Shown: positions 33,535 through 42,879 of the stretch, one piece after another
How positions within the stretch are numbered: position 1 is the first letter of the stretch
Layout of the letters: each line of letters begins with the position of its first letter
Source: Lachnospiraceae bacterium XBD2001
GTDB lineage: Bacteria; Bacillota; Clostridia; Lachnospirales; Lachnospiraceae
Direction of reading: 5' to 3'
Assembly (NCBI GenBank): GCA_900116395.1
Contig: FPAN01000002.1
Span: forward strand, 186,001 to 250,000
Length of the DNA stretch: 64,000 bases
Notes under the pieces: generated by a model
Told to the model about the DNA's origin: nothing
The model's database searches: none
The model's input: only the letters and a program-made list of their open reading frames with translations
Made by a program: the position numbers and the translations under genes

Positions 33535-34812
33535 ATGGCGATTTTGATTAAAAATGGAACCATACTGAATCCGGCTACTTCCACCAACGAAGTACTGGAT
33601 CTGCTCATTGAAGGGGATACTATTTCCAAAATGGCTCCATCCATTACAGCGGCAGACGCGACTGTGATTGATGCCACCGGCTGTTATGTGGCACCGGGAT
33701 TGATTGATATGCATGTGCATTTTCGTGATCCGGGACAGACAGCCAAGGAAGATATTGAGACCGGCTCTCGGGCAGCGGCTCACGGCGGATATACCACAGT
33801 ATGTGCAATGCCGAACACCAATCCGGTGGTGGATTGTCCGGAAGTTGTGAAGTATGTTCACGACAAAGCGAAGCAGGTAGGCCTGTGTAATGTTCTTCAG
33901 GTGGGCGCTATGACCCATGGTATGAAGGGCGAAGAACTCTCTGATCTAGAGGGTATGATTGAAGCCGGTATTCCCGCTATGAGCGAGGACGGCAAATCTG
34001 TTATGAATACAAATCTTTTCCGGGAAGCGCTGAGAGTTGCAGCGGCACATCATATCCCGGTACTTTCTCATTGTGAAGATATTAATCTTGTTGATGGTGG
34101 CGTCATGAACGCTGGACCGAAGGCCGAGGCCTTGGGTATTCGTGGAATTTCCAATGCAGTTGAAAATATTATAGAAGCCAGAGATATTATGGTGGCGGAA
34201 GAGACCGGTGCAACATTACACCTGTGCCATTGTTCTACCAAGGAATCTGTGGAGTTGATTCGCGACGGTAAGACCAAGGGCATTAAGGTCAGCGGAGAGG
34301 TCTGCCCGCATCACTTTACCTTGTGTGAAGACGACATCCCATCTGCAGCGGATTCCAATTACAAGATGAACCCGCCACTGCGTACCGCGGAAGACCGTGA
34401 GGCGCTGCGCCGAGGTCTTGCTGATGGCATCCTAGAGGTCATCTCCACCGACCATGCACCACATACCGCCGAAGAGAAGTCCAGAGACTTCACCAAGGCG
34501 CCATTTGGAATCGTCGGTGTCGAGACAGCCGCAGCACTCACCTACACGGAACTCGTATTAGGTGGTTACCTGACCCCGATGCAGATGTTTGCCAAGATGA
34601 GCTACAACCCAGCTCGTATCCTCGATATCGACCGTGGTGACATCTCGGTTGGCAAGGTCGCCGACGTGGTGATATTTGATCCGCGTGAGACGTATGAAAT
34701 CCATGCGTCCGATTTTCACGGAAAATCTAGGAATATGCCATATGAGGGACGTCCGGTACAAGGCACAGTAGTAACCACGATTCTTGCCGGAAAGATTACT
34801 TATAAAAGATAG
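33535..34812 (+). CDS. pyrC: Dihydroorotase
   Basis: The 425-residue amidohydrolase matches the class I (PyrC of Bacillus type) dihydroorotase, which cyclises carbamoyl-aspartate. The metal motif DMHVHFRDPG comes near residue 60, then EDI for the carboxylated or bridging region, and later STDHAPHT. The start at 33535 has a GGAGGG site. The upstream in-frame start at 33478 lies in the previous terminator region. It heads the pyrimidine cluster, but a 166-bp fold-back element separates it from pyrF. No pyrR gene or obvious PyrR attenuator is seen upstream. Confidence 0.95.
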   Translation: MAILIKNGTILNPATSTNEVLDLLIEGDTISKMAPSITAADATVIDATGCYVAPGLIDMHVHFRDPGQTAKEDIETGSRAAAHGGYTTVCAMPNTNPVVDCPEVVKYVHDKAKQVGLCNVLQVGAMTHGMKGEELSDLEGMIEAGIPAMSEDGKSVMNTNLFREALRVAAAHHIPVLSHCEDINLVDGGVMNAGPKAEALGIRGISNAVENIIEARDIMVAEETGATLHLCHCSTKESVELIRDGKTKGIKVSGEVCPHHFTLCEDDIPSAADSNYKMNPPLRTAEDREALRRGLADGILEVISTDHAPHTAEEKSRDFTKAPFGIVGVETAAALTYTELVLGGYLTPMQMFAKMSYNPARILDIDRGDISVGKVADVVIFDPRETYEIHASDFHGKSRNMPYEGRPVQGTVVTTILAGKITYKR

Positions 34813-34816
34813 TTAA

Positions 34817-34982
34817 CCGCCCGAGACAAGCTTTCTGTATCTGTTTTTCTGTAGCGAGTCTGTGCAAGCGTCAGTACTTGAAGGTCTGCGAAGCAGAGCT
34901 TCTTAGTACCTGCTACGCTTGTCACCGATAGCGAGAGCGACCTCGCGGGAAAAATAGATGCAGGAAGCGTAGTCTCAGGCGG
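34817..34982. repeat. 166-bp fold-back element between pyrC and pyrF
   Basis: The left end begins CCGCCCGAGACAAGC (34817) and the right end ends GTCTCAGGCGG (34982). Over about 34 positions the two ends match at roughly 28 as an inverted repeat, including TTTTTC/GAAAAA tracts. Inside, CAAGCG pairs with CGCTTG and GTACT with AGTAC. At the tip, GAAGC pairs with GCTTC around AGA (34890-34902). The entire segment can fold into one long stem. It has no gene and no target duplication that I can see. It resembles a miniature mobile element or a structured intercistronic RNA. Confidence 0.7.
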
Positions 34983-35021
34983 AAGACCAAAAAAGAAAGT
35001 TTAGAAAACAGGAGAGAAACG

Positions 35022-35942
35022 ATGATTAAGAGATTGAACGACGCGATTCAAAAGAAGCACGCTCCGATAGTAGTGGGCCTAGATCCGATGTTGGGATACA
35101 TTCCGGAGCAGATTACGAAGAAGGCGTACGCAGAGCACGGAGAGACACTGGAAGGAGCAGCGGAGGCAATCTTTCAGTTTAATAAGGGCATTGTGGATGC
35201 AACCTACGACTTGATTCCGGCAGTGAAACCACAGATCGCCATGTACGAGCAGTTCGGCATTCCGGGACTTATGGCCTATAAGAAGACCGTAGATTACTGC
35301 CACGAGAAAGGACTGGTAGTCATCGGCGATATTAAGCGAGGCGACATTGGATCTACCTCCGGAGCATATGCAACCGGCCACATTGGAACCATCCAGGTAG
35401 GAGCGAATACCTTCACTCCATTTGATGAGGATATCGCAACGGTAAACCCATATCTTGGAAGTGATGGCGTGAAGCCGTTCATCGACGTATGTAATGCCAA
35501 CGATCGCGGCATCTTCGTCCTGGTAAAGACCTCCAATCCATCCAGTGGCGAGTTCCAGGATCGCTTGGTAGATGGCAAGCCACTGTATGAGATTGTAGGA
35601 GAGAAGGTTGCTGAGTGGGGATTAACCTCCATGGACGGCGACTACAGTAACGTGGGTGCTGTGGTAGGCGCAACCTATCCGGAGATGGGAGCAGCCCTAC
35701 GTAAGATTATGCCGAAGGCTGTCATCTTAGTACCGGGATACGGTGCACAAGGCGGCCAGGGCAAGGATTTGGTTCACTTCTTCAACGAAGACGGACTTGG
35801 CGCCATTGTGAATTCTTCCCGCGGCATTATCGCAGCTTATAAGAAGGACGAATATGCACAGTTTGGTGCAGCAAATTATGCGGATGCCAGCCGCAAGGCC
35901 GTAGAGGATATGATTGCCGATATCAACGGCGCACTGGCATAA
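35022..35942 (+). CDS. pyrF: Orotidine 5'-phosphate decarboxylase
   Basis: This 306-residue enzyme is the longer, subfamily-2 type of OMP decarboxylase, which makes UMP. The catalytic Asp-Lys-x-x-Asp motif is GDIKRGDIGSTS near residue 100. The phosphate-binding end is VPGYGAQGGQ near 245. GGAG lies before the ATG. pyrK follows 24 bp downstream and the pyrF-K-D-E genes are tightly packed, so they are co-transcribed. Confidence 0.96.
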   Translation: MIKRLNDAIQKKHAPIVVGLDPMLGYIPEQITKKAYAEHGETLEGAAEAIFQFNKGIVDATYDLIPAVKPQIAMYEQFGIPGLMAYKKTVDYCHEKGLVVIGDIKRGDIGSTSGAYATGHIGTIQVGANTFTPFDEDIATVNPYLGSDGVKPFIDVCNANDRGIFVLVKTSNPSSGEFQDRLVDGKPLYEIVGEKVAEWGLTSMDGDYSNVGAVVGATYPEMGAALRKIMPKAVILVPGYGAQGGQGKDLVHFFNEDGLGAIVNSSRGIIAAYKKDEYAQFGAANYADASRKAVEDMIADINGALA

Positions 35943-35966
35943 GTTAGATTTTTTTCGAGGTATTGT

Positions 35967-36734
35967 ATGAAAAGAAGAGAAACAGGAATTGTAACGGAGT
36001 ATGCACAGCTGACCGACGATATTTTTCGCCTGGTAGTACGCTGTGAAGCTGCCATGAGTGCAGTTCCGGGACAGTTTTGTAACCTTTATATGAAAGACAG
36101 TGGACATCTTCTGCCACGACCGATTAGCATTTGCCACATCGATACCAAGGCGTCGGAGTTAACCTTCGTGTATCGTGTGGTAGGAGAAGGAACCAAGGCA
36201 TTTTCCAAGTTGGATACGGGAGCAACCATCGATCTCCTTGGACCGCTGGGGAACGGCTTTACCCCAATCGATGCAGTCCATCCGGTACTGGTTGGCGGCG
36301 GTGTTGGAGTTCCACCAATGTTGGGATTGGCACAGGCCATGGAAGGAAAGTGTACGGTAGTGCTTGGTTATCGTACGGCGGAGACTTTCCTTTTGGAAGA
36401 GTTTGAAAAAACAGGAGCAACTGTTGTAATTGCAACAGACGATGGAAGTCATGGAACCCATGGTACCGTTGTGGATGCCATCCGTGAGAATGATATCGAC
36501 TTGGATGTGATCTATTCCTGCGGCCCAAAGCCAATGCTTCGCGCATTAAAAGCATTAGCAGAAGAGAAAAACATTCCATGTTACGTTTCCATGGAGGAGC
36601 GCATGGCCTGCGGTGTGGGTGCATGCCTTGGCTGTGTTTGTGAGACCAAGGATGTGGATGACCATTCCAAGGTGCACAACAAGCGTATCTGTAAGGACGG
36701 TCCGGTATTCGAAGCAAGGGAGGTGATTCTCTAA
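35967..36734 (+). CDS. pyrK: Dihydroorotate dehydrogenase electron transfer subunit
   Basis: The 255-residue PyrK passes electrons from PyrD to NAD+. It has a ferredoxin-reductase-like FAD domain (PRPISICHI), an NAD site (VLVGGGVGVPPMLGL) and a C-terminal 2Fe-2S cluster site (MACGVGACLGCVC, then KRICKDGPVF). Its stop overlaps the pyrD start (TAATGG), which supports equal production of both subunits of the type 1B enzyme. Confidence 0.96.
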   Translation: MKRRETGIVTEYAQLTDDIFRLVVRCEAAMSAVPGQFCNLYMKDSGHLLPRPISICHIDTKASELTFVYRVVGEGTKAFSKLDTGATIDLLGPLGNGFTPIDAVHPVLVGGGVGVPPMLGLAQAMEGKCTVVLGYRTAETFLLEEFEKTGATVVIATDDGSHGTHGTVVDAIRENDIDLDVIYSCGPKPMLRALKALAEEKNIPCYVSMEERMACGVGACLGCVCETKDVDDHSKVHNKRICKDGPVFEAREVIL

Positions 36735-37639
36735 TGGCAGATATGAAAGTAACATTAGGGGGAATCACACTGAAAAACCCTGTCATGACTGCATCCGGAA
36801 CCTTCGGAAGCGGCATGGAATACAGTGAATATGTAGATTTGAATCGTTTGGGTGCAGTGGTTACTAAGGGTGTGGCGGATCATCCCTGGACCGGGAATGC
36901 TACCCCACGTATTGCGGAAGTAGCCGGCGGTATGCTGAACGCCATCGGACTGCAGAACCCGGGTATTGATACTTTTTTGGAAAGAGATCTTCCATTCCTG
37001 GATGACTACGATACCGTAAAAATTGTAAATGTCTGCGGTCACAGCACCGAAGAGTATTTGAACGTGGTTCGTCGCCTACAGGAGAGCAGTGCGGATTTGT
37101 TGGAAATCAATATTTCCTGCCCCAACGTATCGGAAGGCGGCATTGCTTTTGGCACCAATCCCAAGATGGTGGAAGAGATTACCAAGGCCATCAAGAAGGA
37201 AGCCAAGCAGCCGATTATTATGAAGTTAAGCCCAAATGTAACGGACATTACCGAGATTGCCAAGGCAGCAGAAGCCGGCGGAGCAGATGTACTGTCTATG
37301 ATCAATACCTTAACCGGTATGAAAATTGATGTGGAGCGACAGAGCTTCTTATTGGCTAACAAGACCGGTGGTATGAGCGGCCCTGCGGTACATCCGATTG
37401 CGGTACGTATGGTTTACCAGACGGCACAGGTGGTCTCCATCCCGATTATCGGTATGGGCGGTATTGCTACCTGGCAGGATGCGGTAGAGATGATGCTTGC
37501 CGGAGCAAGTGCAGTCTCTGTTGGTACAGCCAATTTTTACAACCCACATGCCACCATCGATATCATCGAAGGGATGGAAGCTTACCTGGATCGTAAGGGT
37601 ATTGCTTCTGTTATGGATATTGTTGGGGCGGTACACTAG
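36734..37639 (+). CDS. pyrD: Dihydroorotate dehydrogenase, type 1B catalytic subunit
   Basis: The 301-residue FMN enzyme oxidises dihydroorotate to orotate. The type 1 catalytic base is a cysteine, here Cys129 in EINISCPNVSEGG. FMN-binding motifs include TASGTFGSG near residue 19 and GMGGIATWQDAVEMMLAGAS towards the C terminus. Pairing with PyrK identifies the NAD-linked 1B form, suited to anaerobic life. The coupled start overlaps the pyrK stop. Confidence 0.96.
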   Translation: MADMKVTLGGITLKNPVMTASGTFGSGMEYSEYVDLNRLGAVVTKGVADHPWTGNATPRIAEVAGGMLNAIGLQNPGIDTFLERDLPFLDDYDTVKIVNVCGHSTEEYLNVVRRLQESSADLLEINISCPNVSEGGIAFGTNPKMVEEITKAIKKEAKQPIIMKLSPNVTDITEIAKAAEAGGADVLSMINTLTGMKIDVERQSFLLANKTGGMSGPAVHPIAVRMVYQTAQVVSIPIIGMGGIATWQDAVEMMLAGASAVSVGTANFYNPHATIDIIEGMEAYLDRKGIASVMDIVGAVH

Positions 37640-37677
37640 GTTTTATGTTATAATGCGTTATGAATTAGGAGGAATCC

Positions 37678-38355
37678 ATGGAACAGTATAAGGAAGAGTT
37701 TATTCACTTTATGATCGATTGCCAGGTTTTGAAGTTCGGAGACTTCGTAACCAAGAGCGGACGCAAGACCCCGTTTTTTGTAAACACGGGATTCTATCGT
37801 ACCGGAGCACAGCTTGCCAAGCTTGGTGAGTATTATGCCAAGGCCATTAACGACAAGTTCGGAACCGACTTCGATGTGTTATTCGGACCGGCTTATAAGG
37901 GTATTCCGTTGACCGTTGCAACTACCATTGCTATTAGCAAGGAATACGGCAAGGACATTAAGTATTGCTCCAATCGTAAGGAAGTGAAGGACCACGGCGA
38001 TAAGGGAATTCTTCTGGGAAGCCCGATGCAGGACGGCGACCGTGCCATCATCATCGAGGACGTAACCACTGCCGGCACTTCTATCCACGAGACCTATCCG
38101 ATTATTAAGGCACAGGGTGATGTGGATGTGTTAGGATTGGTAGTGTCCGTTGACCGCATGGAGCGTGGACAGGGTACCAAGAGCGCGCTTCGCGAGATTA
38201 GCGAGGAGTTCGGCATGGAGACCACAGCCATTGTTACCATGGCTGACGTTGTTGAATGTTTATACAACAAGCCTTACAAGGGCGAGATTATCATAGATGA
38301 TAAGTTGAAGGAAGCAATTGATGCATATTACGAAGAGTACGGAGCACAGGAATAA
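37678..38355 (+). CDS. pyrE: Orotate phosphoribosyltransferase
   Basis: The 225-residue enzyme joins orotate and PRPP to form OMP. The PRPP loop is AIIIEDVTTAGTS near residue 123, and the N-terminal region has KSGRKTPFFVNTG. An AGGAGG site precedes the ATG. A TATAAT-like sequence (near 37647) just upstream may add an internal promoter, but its -35 box is poor. The vanZ-like gene starts inside its 3' end. Confidence 0.95.
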   Translation: MEQYKEEFIHFMIDCQVLKFGDFVTKSGRKTPFFVNTGFYRTGAQLAKLGEYYAKAINDKFGTDFDVLFGPAYKGIPLTVATTIAISKEYGKDIKYCSNRKEVKDHGDKGILLGSPMQDGDRAIIIEDVTTAGTSIHETYPIIKAQGDVDVLGLVVSVDRMERGQGTKSALREISEEFGMETTAIVTMADVVECLYNKPYKGEIIIDDKLKEAIDAYYEEYGAQE

Positions 38356-38794
38356 GTTCATACTAAAAATTGTGGTATTTGCCGTTTATCTCGGCATACT
38401 GGCTTACGGTTTGTTTTTTGCCGAAGCCCTAGGCCGGGACGGCAGTCACTCCATGGAGTATAACCTGATTCCGTTCCATGAGATTCGCAGGTACATCCTC
38501 TACGCTGACCAGCTGGGGATGCCGGCGGTGCTTTTGAACCTGCTGGGTAATGTGTTGTTATTTGTTCCCTTTGGATTCTTAGTTCCATTGTTTTGGCGGA
38601 AGGAAGAACATCATCCGGCCATCATACTTCTGATGGGCTGTCTGTTTAGTGCGGTTGTGGAGGTCATCCAGTTACAGACCGGACTGGGCAGTTGTGATGT
38701 AGACGATGTCATTTTGAATACCCTGGGTACGGTCCTTGGATACGGACTGTTTCGCCTGGGGAATCTCATCTATAGGAGCGTAACACATGAATAG
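38321..38794 (+). CDS. VanZ-like membrane protein
   Basis: The 157-residue protein has four predicted membrane helices and VanZ-family features: NLIPFHEIRRYI early, NLLGNVLLFVPFGFLVPLF in the middle, and SAVVEVIQLQTGLGSCDVDDVILNTLG towards the end, with the polar Glu and Asp residues of the family. VanZ raises teicoplanin resistance in enterococci, but most homologues are uncharacterised. The start at 38321 overlaps pyrE by 35 bp and has GAAGGAAG upstream. A later start within the frame cannot be excluded. Confidence 0.85.
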   Translation: MHITKSTEHRNKFILKIVVFAVYLGILAYGLFFAEALGRDGSHSMEYNLIPFHEIRRYILYADQLGMPAVLLNLLGNVLLFVPFGFLVPLFWRKEEHHPAIILLMGCLFSAVVEVIQLQTGLGSCDVDDVILNTLGTVLGYGLFRLGNLIYRSVTHE

Positions 38795-39116
38795 AAGAAA
38801 AAGGCGGAATACCGCGGAACCGAAGAAGCCTTTTTCCACCAAGGCCTATGTGGCAGCAGGTGTAGCAGGCGGATCTCTTGTAATTTGCGTTGGCATCTTG
38901 CTGTGGTCCGTTTCCGTTGCCGGGAACACACCACCATTGGCCGGTGGAATTAGTTTTTTGGCCATGCTTGCCGCAATGGTAAGCTTTTTCGTGGGAGCGG
39001 GAATTTTCCGTGATCAGACATACAACAAACAATCCAGACTGATGGGACTGATTGTTCCGTCCTTTGCGTTCGTGGTATGGATTAGCATCTACGTAGCCGG
39101 TTTGGTGATTGGATAG
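38787..39116 (+). CDS. Small three-helix membrane protein (DUF6142-like)
   Basis: The 109-residue protein has a basic, Lys/Arg-rich N terminus (NRRKRRN) and three hydrophobic segments. I tentatively associate it with the Clostridial DUF6142 family, but cannot confirm this. It overlaps the VanZ-like gene by 8 bp and ends 8 bp before the aminopeptidase gene, so it belongs to the same transcript. No function is known. Confidence 0.65.
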   Translation: MNRRKRRNTAEPKKPFSTKAYVAAGVAGGSLVICVGILLWSVSVAGNTPPLAGGISFLAMLAAMVSFFVGAGIFRDQTYNKQSRLMGLIVPSFAFVVWISIYVAGLVIG

Positions 39117-39124
39117 GAGAGACG

Positions 39125-41221
39125 ATGAGAGACACATTTTTTTATCAGGAATCCAAGGATTTATTGGAGCGACTGGACTTATTACATGAGCGTATTCCGC
39201 AGATTCCGGATGCAGATGCAATTCCGGCGGAATTCGTACCTTACTTCAAAGAAGTAACAGACTACGTACGTAGTATTTATCGTTACAATTCTTATTACCA
39301 CGGAGAGAAGAAGTTCTCCGCATCCGAAGAAGACTGGAAGAACATCCAGAAGAAGCTGTACTTCCACATGCTCCCGGAGAATTATGAGAAGAGTTATTTG
39401 AATCCGGCTAAGGCAGTAGCGGACTTAGGCGAGGATTTGGGCGGTATTTTATCCGCCGTATATGCAGACATGATGGCAATGAATGCATGGCTGGCTGAGG
39501 GCAGATTGGATCTGATTGTGATGTGGTGTGAACTCTACGTCCAGATCTACGGCTGCATCGAGCAGGACTGTGCAGAGACCGGAGATGTGAAGTTAACCCG
39601 AGATGCCATCGCAGACGTGAAGGACGCCATCTATTGGTTCTATCATGACAATTCCGAAGTCATCGTGTCCGAGCGTACCATCTCTTTTATCGACGAGGAC
39701 TACGATTTCTTCCGCAATATCGTCATGCAGAGTGATTTTAGCGACCCTTGCTATTTGTACCAGTACGGTACTTACATCAGCGACAATGAGCGCAAGCTGG
39801 CTGCCTTCATCAATAGCCTCCCTCAGGAAGAGATTGATTCCATGGCATCTACCTATACCGAGGGCTATCGCATTGGCTTCGAGGTTGCAGGCAAGCCGCT
39901 TCATAAGAAGCACACCGTGAACGTGGAGTTCCCAATCGGTATGGAGCGCGTGGTTCGCAAGGCCGTTGAGAATTTCAAGGATATGGGCTTAGAGTCCACC
40001 ATGTACCGTGAGGCGGTTCTTAGCACAACCGGTCGTGGCCGCAAGCGTGGTGTCTACGGAACTGCAGTGAACAAGCAGTTCGACTATGACCACAAGGATG
40101 ATAAGGGATACTATTATGACAAGCGCTTCGTAGAGCGGCGCTTGGAAGTCTTGAAGGATTCCTTCGAGAAAAACAAGGACAAGGCCAAGAAACACGGTGG
40201 CCCTGCCGTGATTGAAGTCTTCGGTGAGCCGAAGTTCGACCCGAAGAATAAACCGGAGAAGTATCAGTATACCAAGGACCAGAACGAGCTGAACGTATAC
40301 GATATGTCCGAGTCTTCCCAGATTACTTACAGCTACATTCCGGGCGAGGAGCGAAGCTTTACCATTATTGCTTACCCACTTCCATGCATCGGAGAGAAGT
40401 TTGAAGAGATTTTTGCTGAGACGGTCAAAATCAACACCTTGGATTACAAGATGTACCAGGAAATGCAGCAGAAGATCATCGACCTTCTGGATCAGGGCGA
40501 GCGTGTCCATGTGAAGGGCGCAGGTGCGAATAAGACCGACATTACCGTGGTATTGCATCCGTTGAATGATCCGGAAAAAGAGACCATCTTCGAGAACTGC
40601 GTGGCAGACGTGAATATTCCGGTTGGAGAAGTTTTTACCTCTCCGGTCTTGGAAGGCACGGAAGGTGTGCTTCATGTAAGTCAGGTTTATCTTGGTGAGT
40701 ATTCCTACGAGAATCTGGAGATTCACTTCAAGGACGGCAAGATTACAGATTACACCTGTACCAATTTTGCTACCGAGGAAGAGAACAAAAAATACATTTT
40801 CGATAATGTTTTGTACAAGCATGATACCCTGCCAATCGGTGAGTTTGCCATCGGTACCAATACCACGGCATACACCATGGCCCGCAAGTACGGAATTGCA
40901 GACAAGTTGCCGATCTTGATAGCGGAGAAGACCGGTCCACACTTTGCTGTGGGTGACACCTGCTATTCCCAGGAGGAAGAGGTTCACACCTTCAATCCGA
41001 ACGGTAAGGAAATCATTGCCAAAGAGAATTCCTGCTCCATCCTTCGTAAGGAGGATATGTCCAAAGCATATTTCAATTGTCATACGGATATCACCATTCC
41101 ATACGACGAGCTGGCATTGATTGAAGTCTTATGTTCCGACGGACGAAGATTGCCGATTATCAAGGACGGTCGTTTCGTTGTAGATGGCTGTGAGGAGTTA
41201 AATAAACCGCTGGACGCTTAG
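39125..41221 (+). CDS. M29 family aminopeptidase with a long N-terminal extension
   Basis: The 698-residue product has a C-terminal half typical of M29 metallo-aminopeptidases. Signs are DVNIPVGEVFTSPVLEGTEG with a metal-ligand Glu, GEFAIGTNTTAY, and EKTGPHFAVGDTCYS with ligand His and Asp. The usual M29 length is about 370-410 residues. Here about 270 extra N-terminal residues without a recognised domain are present. M29 enzymes release N-terminal amino acids using two divalent metal ions. The gene closes the pyr-vanZ transcript. A hairpin CCGCTGGAC/GTCCGGCGG overlaps its stop. Confidence 0.88.
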   Translation: MRDTFFYQESKDLLERLDLLHERIPQIPDADAIPAEFVPYFKEVTDYVRSIYRYNSYYHGEKKFSASEEDWKNIQKKLYFHMLPENYEKSYLNPAKAVADLGEDLGGILSAVYADMMAMNAWLAEGRLDLIVMWCELYVQIYGCIEQDCAETGDVKLTRDAIADVKDAIYWFYHDNSEVIVSERTISFIDEDYDFFRNIVMQSDFSDPCYLYQYGTYISDNERKLAAFINSLPQEEIDSMASTYTEGYRIGFEVAGKPLHKKHTVNVEFPIGMERVVRKAVENFKDMGLESTMYREAVLSTTGRGRKRGVYGTAVNKQFDYDHKDDKGYYYDKRFVERRLEVLKDSFEKNKDKAKKHGGPAVIEVFGEPKFDPKNKPEKYQYTKDQNELNVYDMSESSQITYSYIPGEERSFTIIAYPLPCIGEKFEEIFAETVKINTLDYKMYQEMQQKIIDLLDQGERVHVKGAGANKTDITVVLHPLNDPEKETIFENCVADVNIPVGEVFTSPVLEGTEGVLHVSQVYLGEYSYENLEIHFKDGKITDYTCTNFATEEENKKYIFDNVLYKHDTLPIGEFAIGTNTTAYTMARKYGIADKLPILIAEKTGPHFAVGDTCYSQEEEVHTFNPNGKEIIAKENSCSILRKEDMSKAYFNCHTDITIPYDELALIEVLCSDGRRLPIIKDGRFVVDGCEELNKPLDA

Positions 41222-41238
41222 TCCGGCGGTATGCTATG

Positions 41239-41267
41239 ATTTCACTGGTGTTTTCGCACCATGAAAA
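41239..41267 (+). promoter_or_regulatory. Leader hairpin upstream of purE
   Basis: ATTTCA-TGGTG pairs with CACCA-TGAAAAT around TTTTCG. No T run follows, so it is more likely a leader structure than a terminator. It does not show the conserved purine-riboswitch core. Confidence 0.5.
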
Positions 41268-41298
41268 TAAAATATTGTAAAGAAAAGAAGGAGTAACA

Positions 41299-41802
41299 AT
41301 GGCACAAGTAGGTATCGTCATGGGCAGTGATTCTGATATGCCCGTAATGGCAAAAGCCGCAGAGATTCTGGACAAGTTCGGAATTTCCTATGAGATGAAC
41401 ATCATCTCTGCACACAGAGAACCGGAAGAGTTCTTCACTTATGCTAAGGGAGCGGAGGCCCGAGGTTATAAGGTTATTATCGCAGGAGCAGGCAAGGCAG
41501 CTCATCTGCCGGGCATGTGTGCTGCAATTTTTCCAATGCCGGTCATCGGCATCCCAATGAAGACGTCAGATCTTGGCGGCGTAGATTCCCTATACTCAAT
41601 TGTACAAATGCCATCCGGAATACCGGTAGCCACTGTCGCTATCAACGGAGGCCAAAACGCAGGTATCTTGGCAGCTAAAATTCTTGCAACAAGTGATGCA
41701 GAATTATTGCAGAAGCTGAAGGACTATAGCGCCGAGTTAAAAGACGCAGTAGTAGCCAAGGACGAGAAACTTCAGAACGAAGGCTATAAAGCTTTTTTAT
41801 AG
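41299..41802 (+). CDS. purE: N5-carboxyaminoimidazole ribonucleotide mutase
   Basis: The 167-residue protein is a class I PurE (GSDSDMPVMAKAAEIL; the SAHREPEEF motif; AGAGKAAHLPGMCAA). It moves the carboxyl group of N5-CAIR to give CAIR. No purK is next to it. It heads a purE-purM-purN-purD cluster and is preceded by an ATTGTAAAGAAAAG leader that recurs before purM and, shorter, before purD. Confidence 0.95.
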   Translation: MAQVGIVMGSDSDMPVMAKAAEILDKFGISYEMNIISAHREPEEFFTYAKGAEARGYKVIIAGAGKAAHLPGMCAAIFPMPVIGIPMKTSDLGGVDSLYSIVQMPSGIPVATVAINGGQNAGILAAKILATSDAELLQKLKDYSAELKDAVVAKDEKLQNEGYKAFL

Positions 41803-41831
41803 AATTATTGTAAAGAAAAGAAAGGTAAAAC

Positions 41832-42863
41832 ATGGGATTGGATTACAAGAACGCCGGCGTAGACATTGAAGCCGGCTACGAATCAGTGGAGTTAATGAAG
41901 AAGTTTGTGAAGGGAACCATGCGTCCGGAAGTATTAGGCGGATTGGGTGGATTCTCCGGAGCTTTCTCCCTTGCGAAGATCAAGGAGATGGAAGAGCCGG
42001 TACTGTTGTCCGGTACCGACGGCTGCGGAACCAAGGTGAAACTGGCCTTCCTTATGGACAAGCACGATACCATCGGAATTGATGCCGTAGCAATGTGCGT
42101 CAACGACGTAGCATGTGCCGGCGGAGAGCCGTTATTCTTCTTAGATTATATTGCATGCGGTAAGAATTACCCGGAGAAAATTGCAACCATCGTCAGCGGA
42201 GTGGCAGAGGGATGCAAGCAGTCCGGTTGTGCCTTAATCGGTGGTGAGACCGCAGAACATCCGGGATTGATGCCGGAAGATGATTACGATTTGGCAGGTT
42301 TCGCTGTTGGTGTTGCGGATAAGAAGGACATCATTACCGGCGAAGAGATTCAGCCGGGCGATGTGCTCATTGGTATGGCGTCTACCGGCGTACATTCCAA
42401 CGGATTTTCCCTGGTACGTAAGGTATTCGAGATGACGGAAGAGTCCTTGAATACTTACTATGACGAGTTGGGAGAGACACTTGGTGAGGCCCTGATTCGT
42501 CCAACCCGCATCTATGTGAAGGCTATGAAGGCAATCAAGGATGCCGGTGTTCGTGTTCACGGATGCAGCCACATTACCGGTGGTGGATTCTATGAGAACG
42601 TACCGCGTATGCTGCATGACGGTGTACGTGCTGTGATTAAGAAGGATTCCTATGATATGCCTCCGATTTTCCCATTGTTGCAGAAGACCGGTGACATCGC
42701 AGAAGAGATGATGTACAACACCTTCAATTGTGGCCTTGGAATGGTCATTGCAGTCAATCCTTCCGATGTAGATGCAACCATGGAAGCCATTCGTTCTACC
42801 GGAGATACCCCATTTGTTGTAGGTGAGATTGTTGCCGGCGACAAGGGCGTTGATTTGGTGTAA
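41832..42863 (+). CDS. purM: Phosphoribosylformylglycinamidine cyclo-ligase
   Basis: The 343-residue enzyme makes aminoimidazole ribonucleotide from FGAM with ATP. Motifs are DYKNAGVDIEAGYESVELMK at the start, SGTDGCGTKVKLAF, GGETAEHPG and the closing GMASTGVHSNGFSLVRK. Length is normal. It follows purE after a 29-bp gap and is followed by purN 16 bp later. Confidence 0.96.
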   Translation: MGLDYKNAGVDIEAGYESVELMKKFVKGTMRPEVLGGLGGFSGAFSLAKIKEMEEPVLLSGTDGCGTKVKLAFLMDKHDTIGIDAVAMCVNDVACAGGEPLFFLDYIACGKNYPEKIATIVSGVAEGCKQSGCALIGGETAEHPGLMPEDDYDLAGFAVGVADKKDIITGEEIQPGDVLIGMASTGVHSNGFSLVRKVFEMTEESLNTYYDELGETLGEALIRPTRIYVKAMKAIKDAGVRVHGCSHITGGGFYENVPRMLHDGVRAVIKKDSYDMPPIFPLLQKTGDIAEEMMYNTFNCGLGMVIAVNPSDVDATMEAIRSTGDTPFVVGEIVAGDKGVDLV

Positions 42864-42879
42864 TTGCGAGGAGTGGCCT

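Noticed and set aside
39989-41083. 364-residue minus-strand frame
   Set aside because: Antisense shadow of the M29 aminopeptidase gene with no start signal.
41222-41298. Purine riboswitch upstream of purE
   Set aside because: A hairpin is present, but the conserved three-way junction core of purine riboswitches is not, and the leader is too short.
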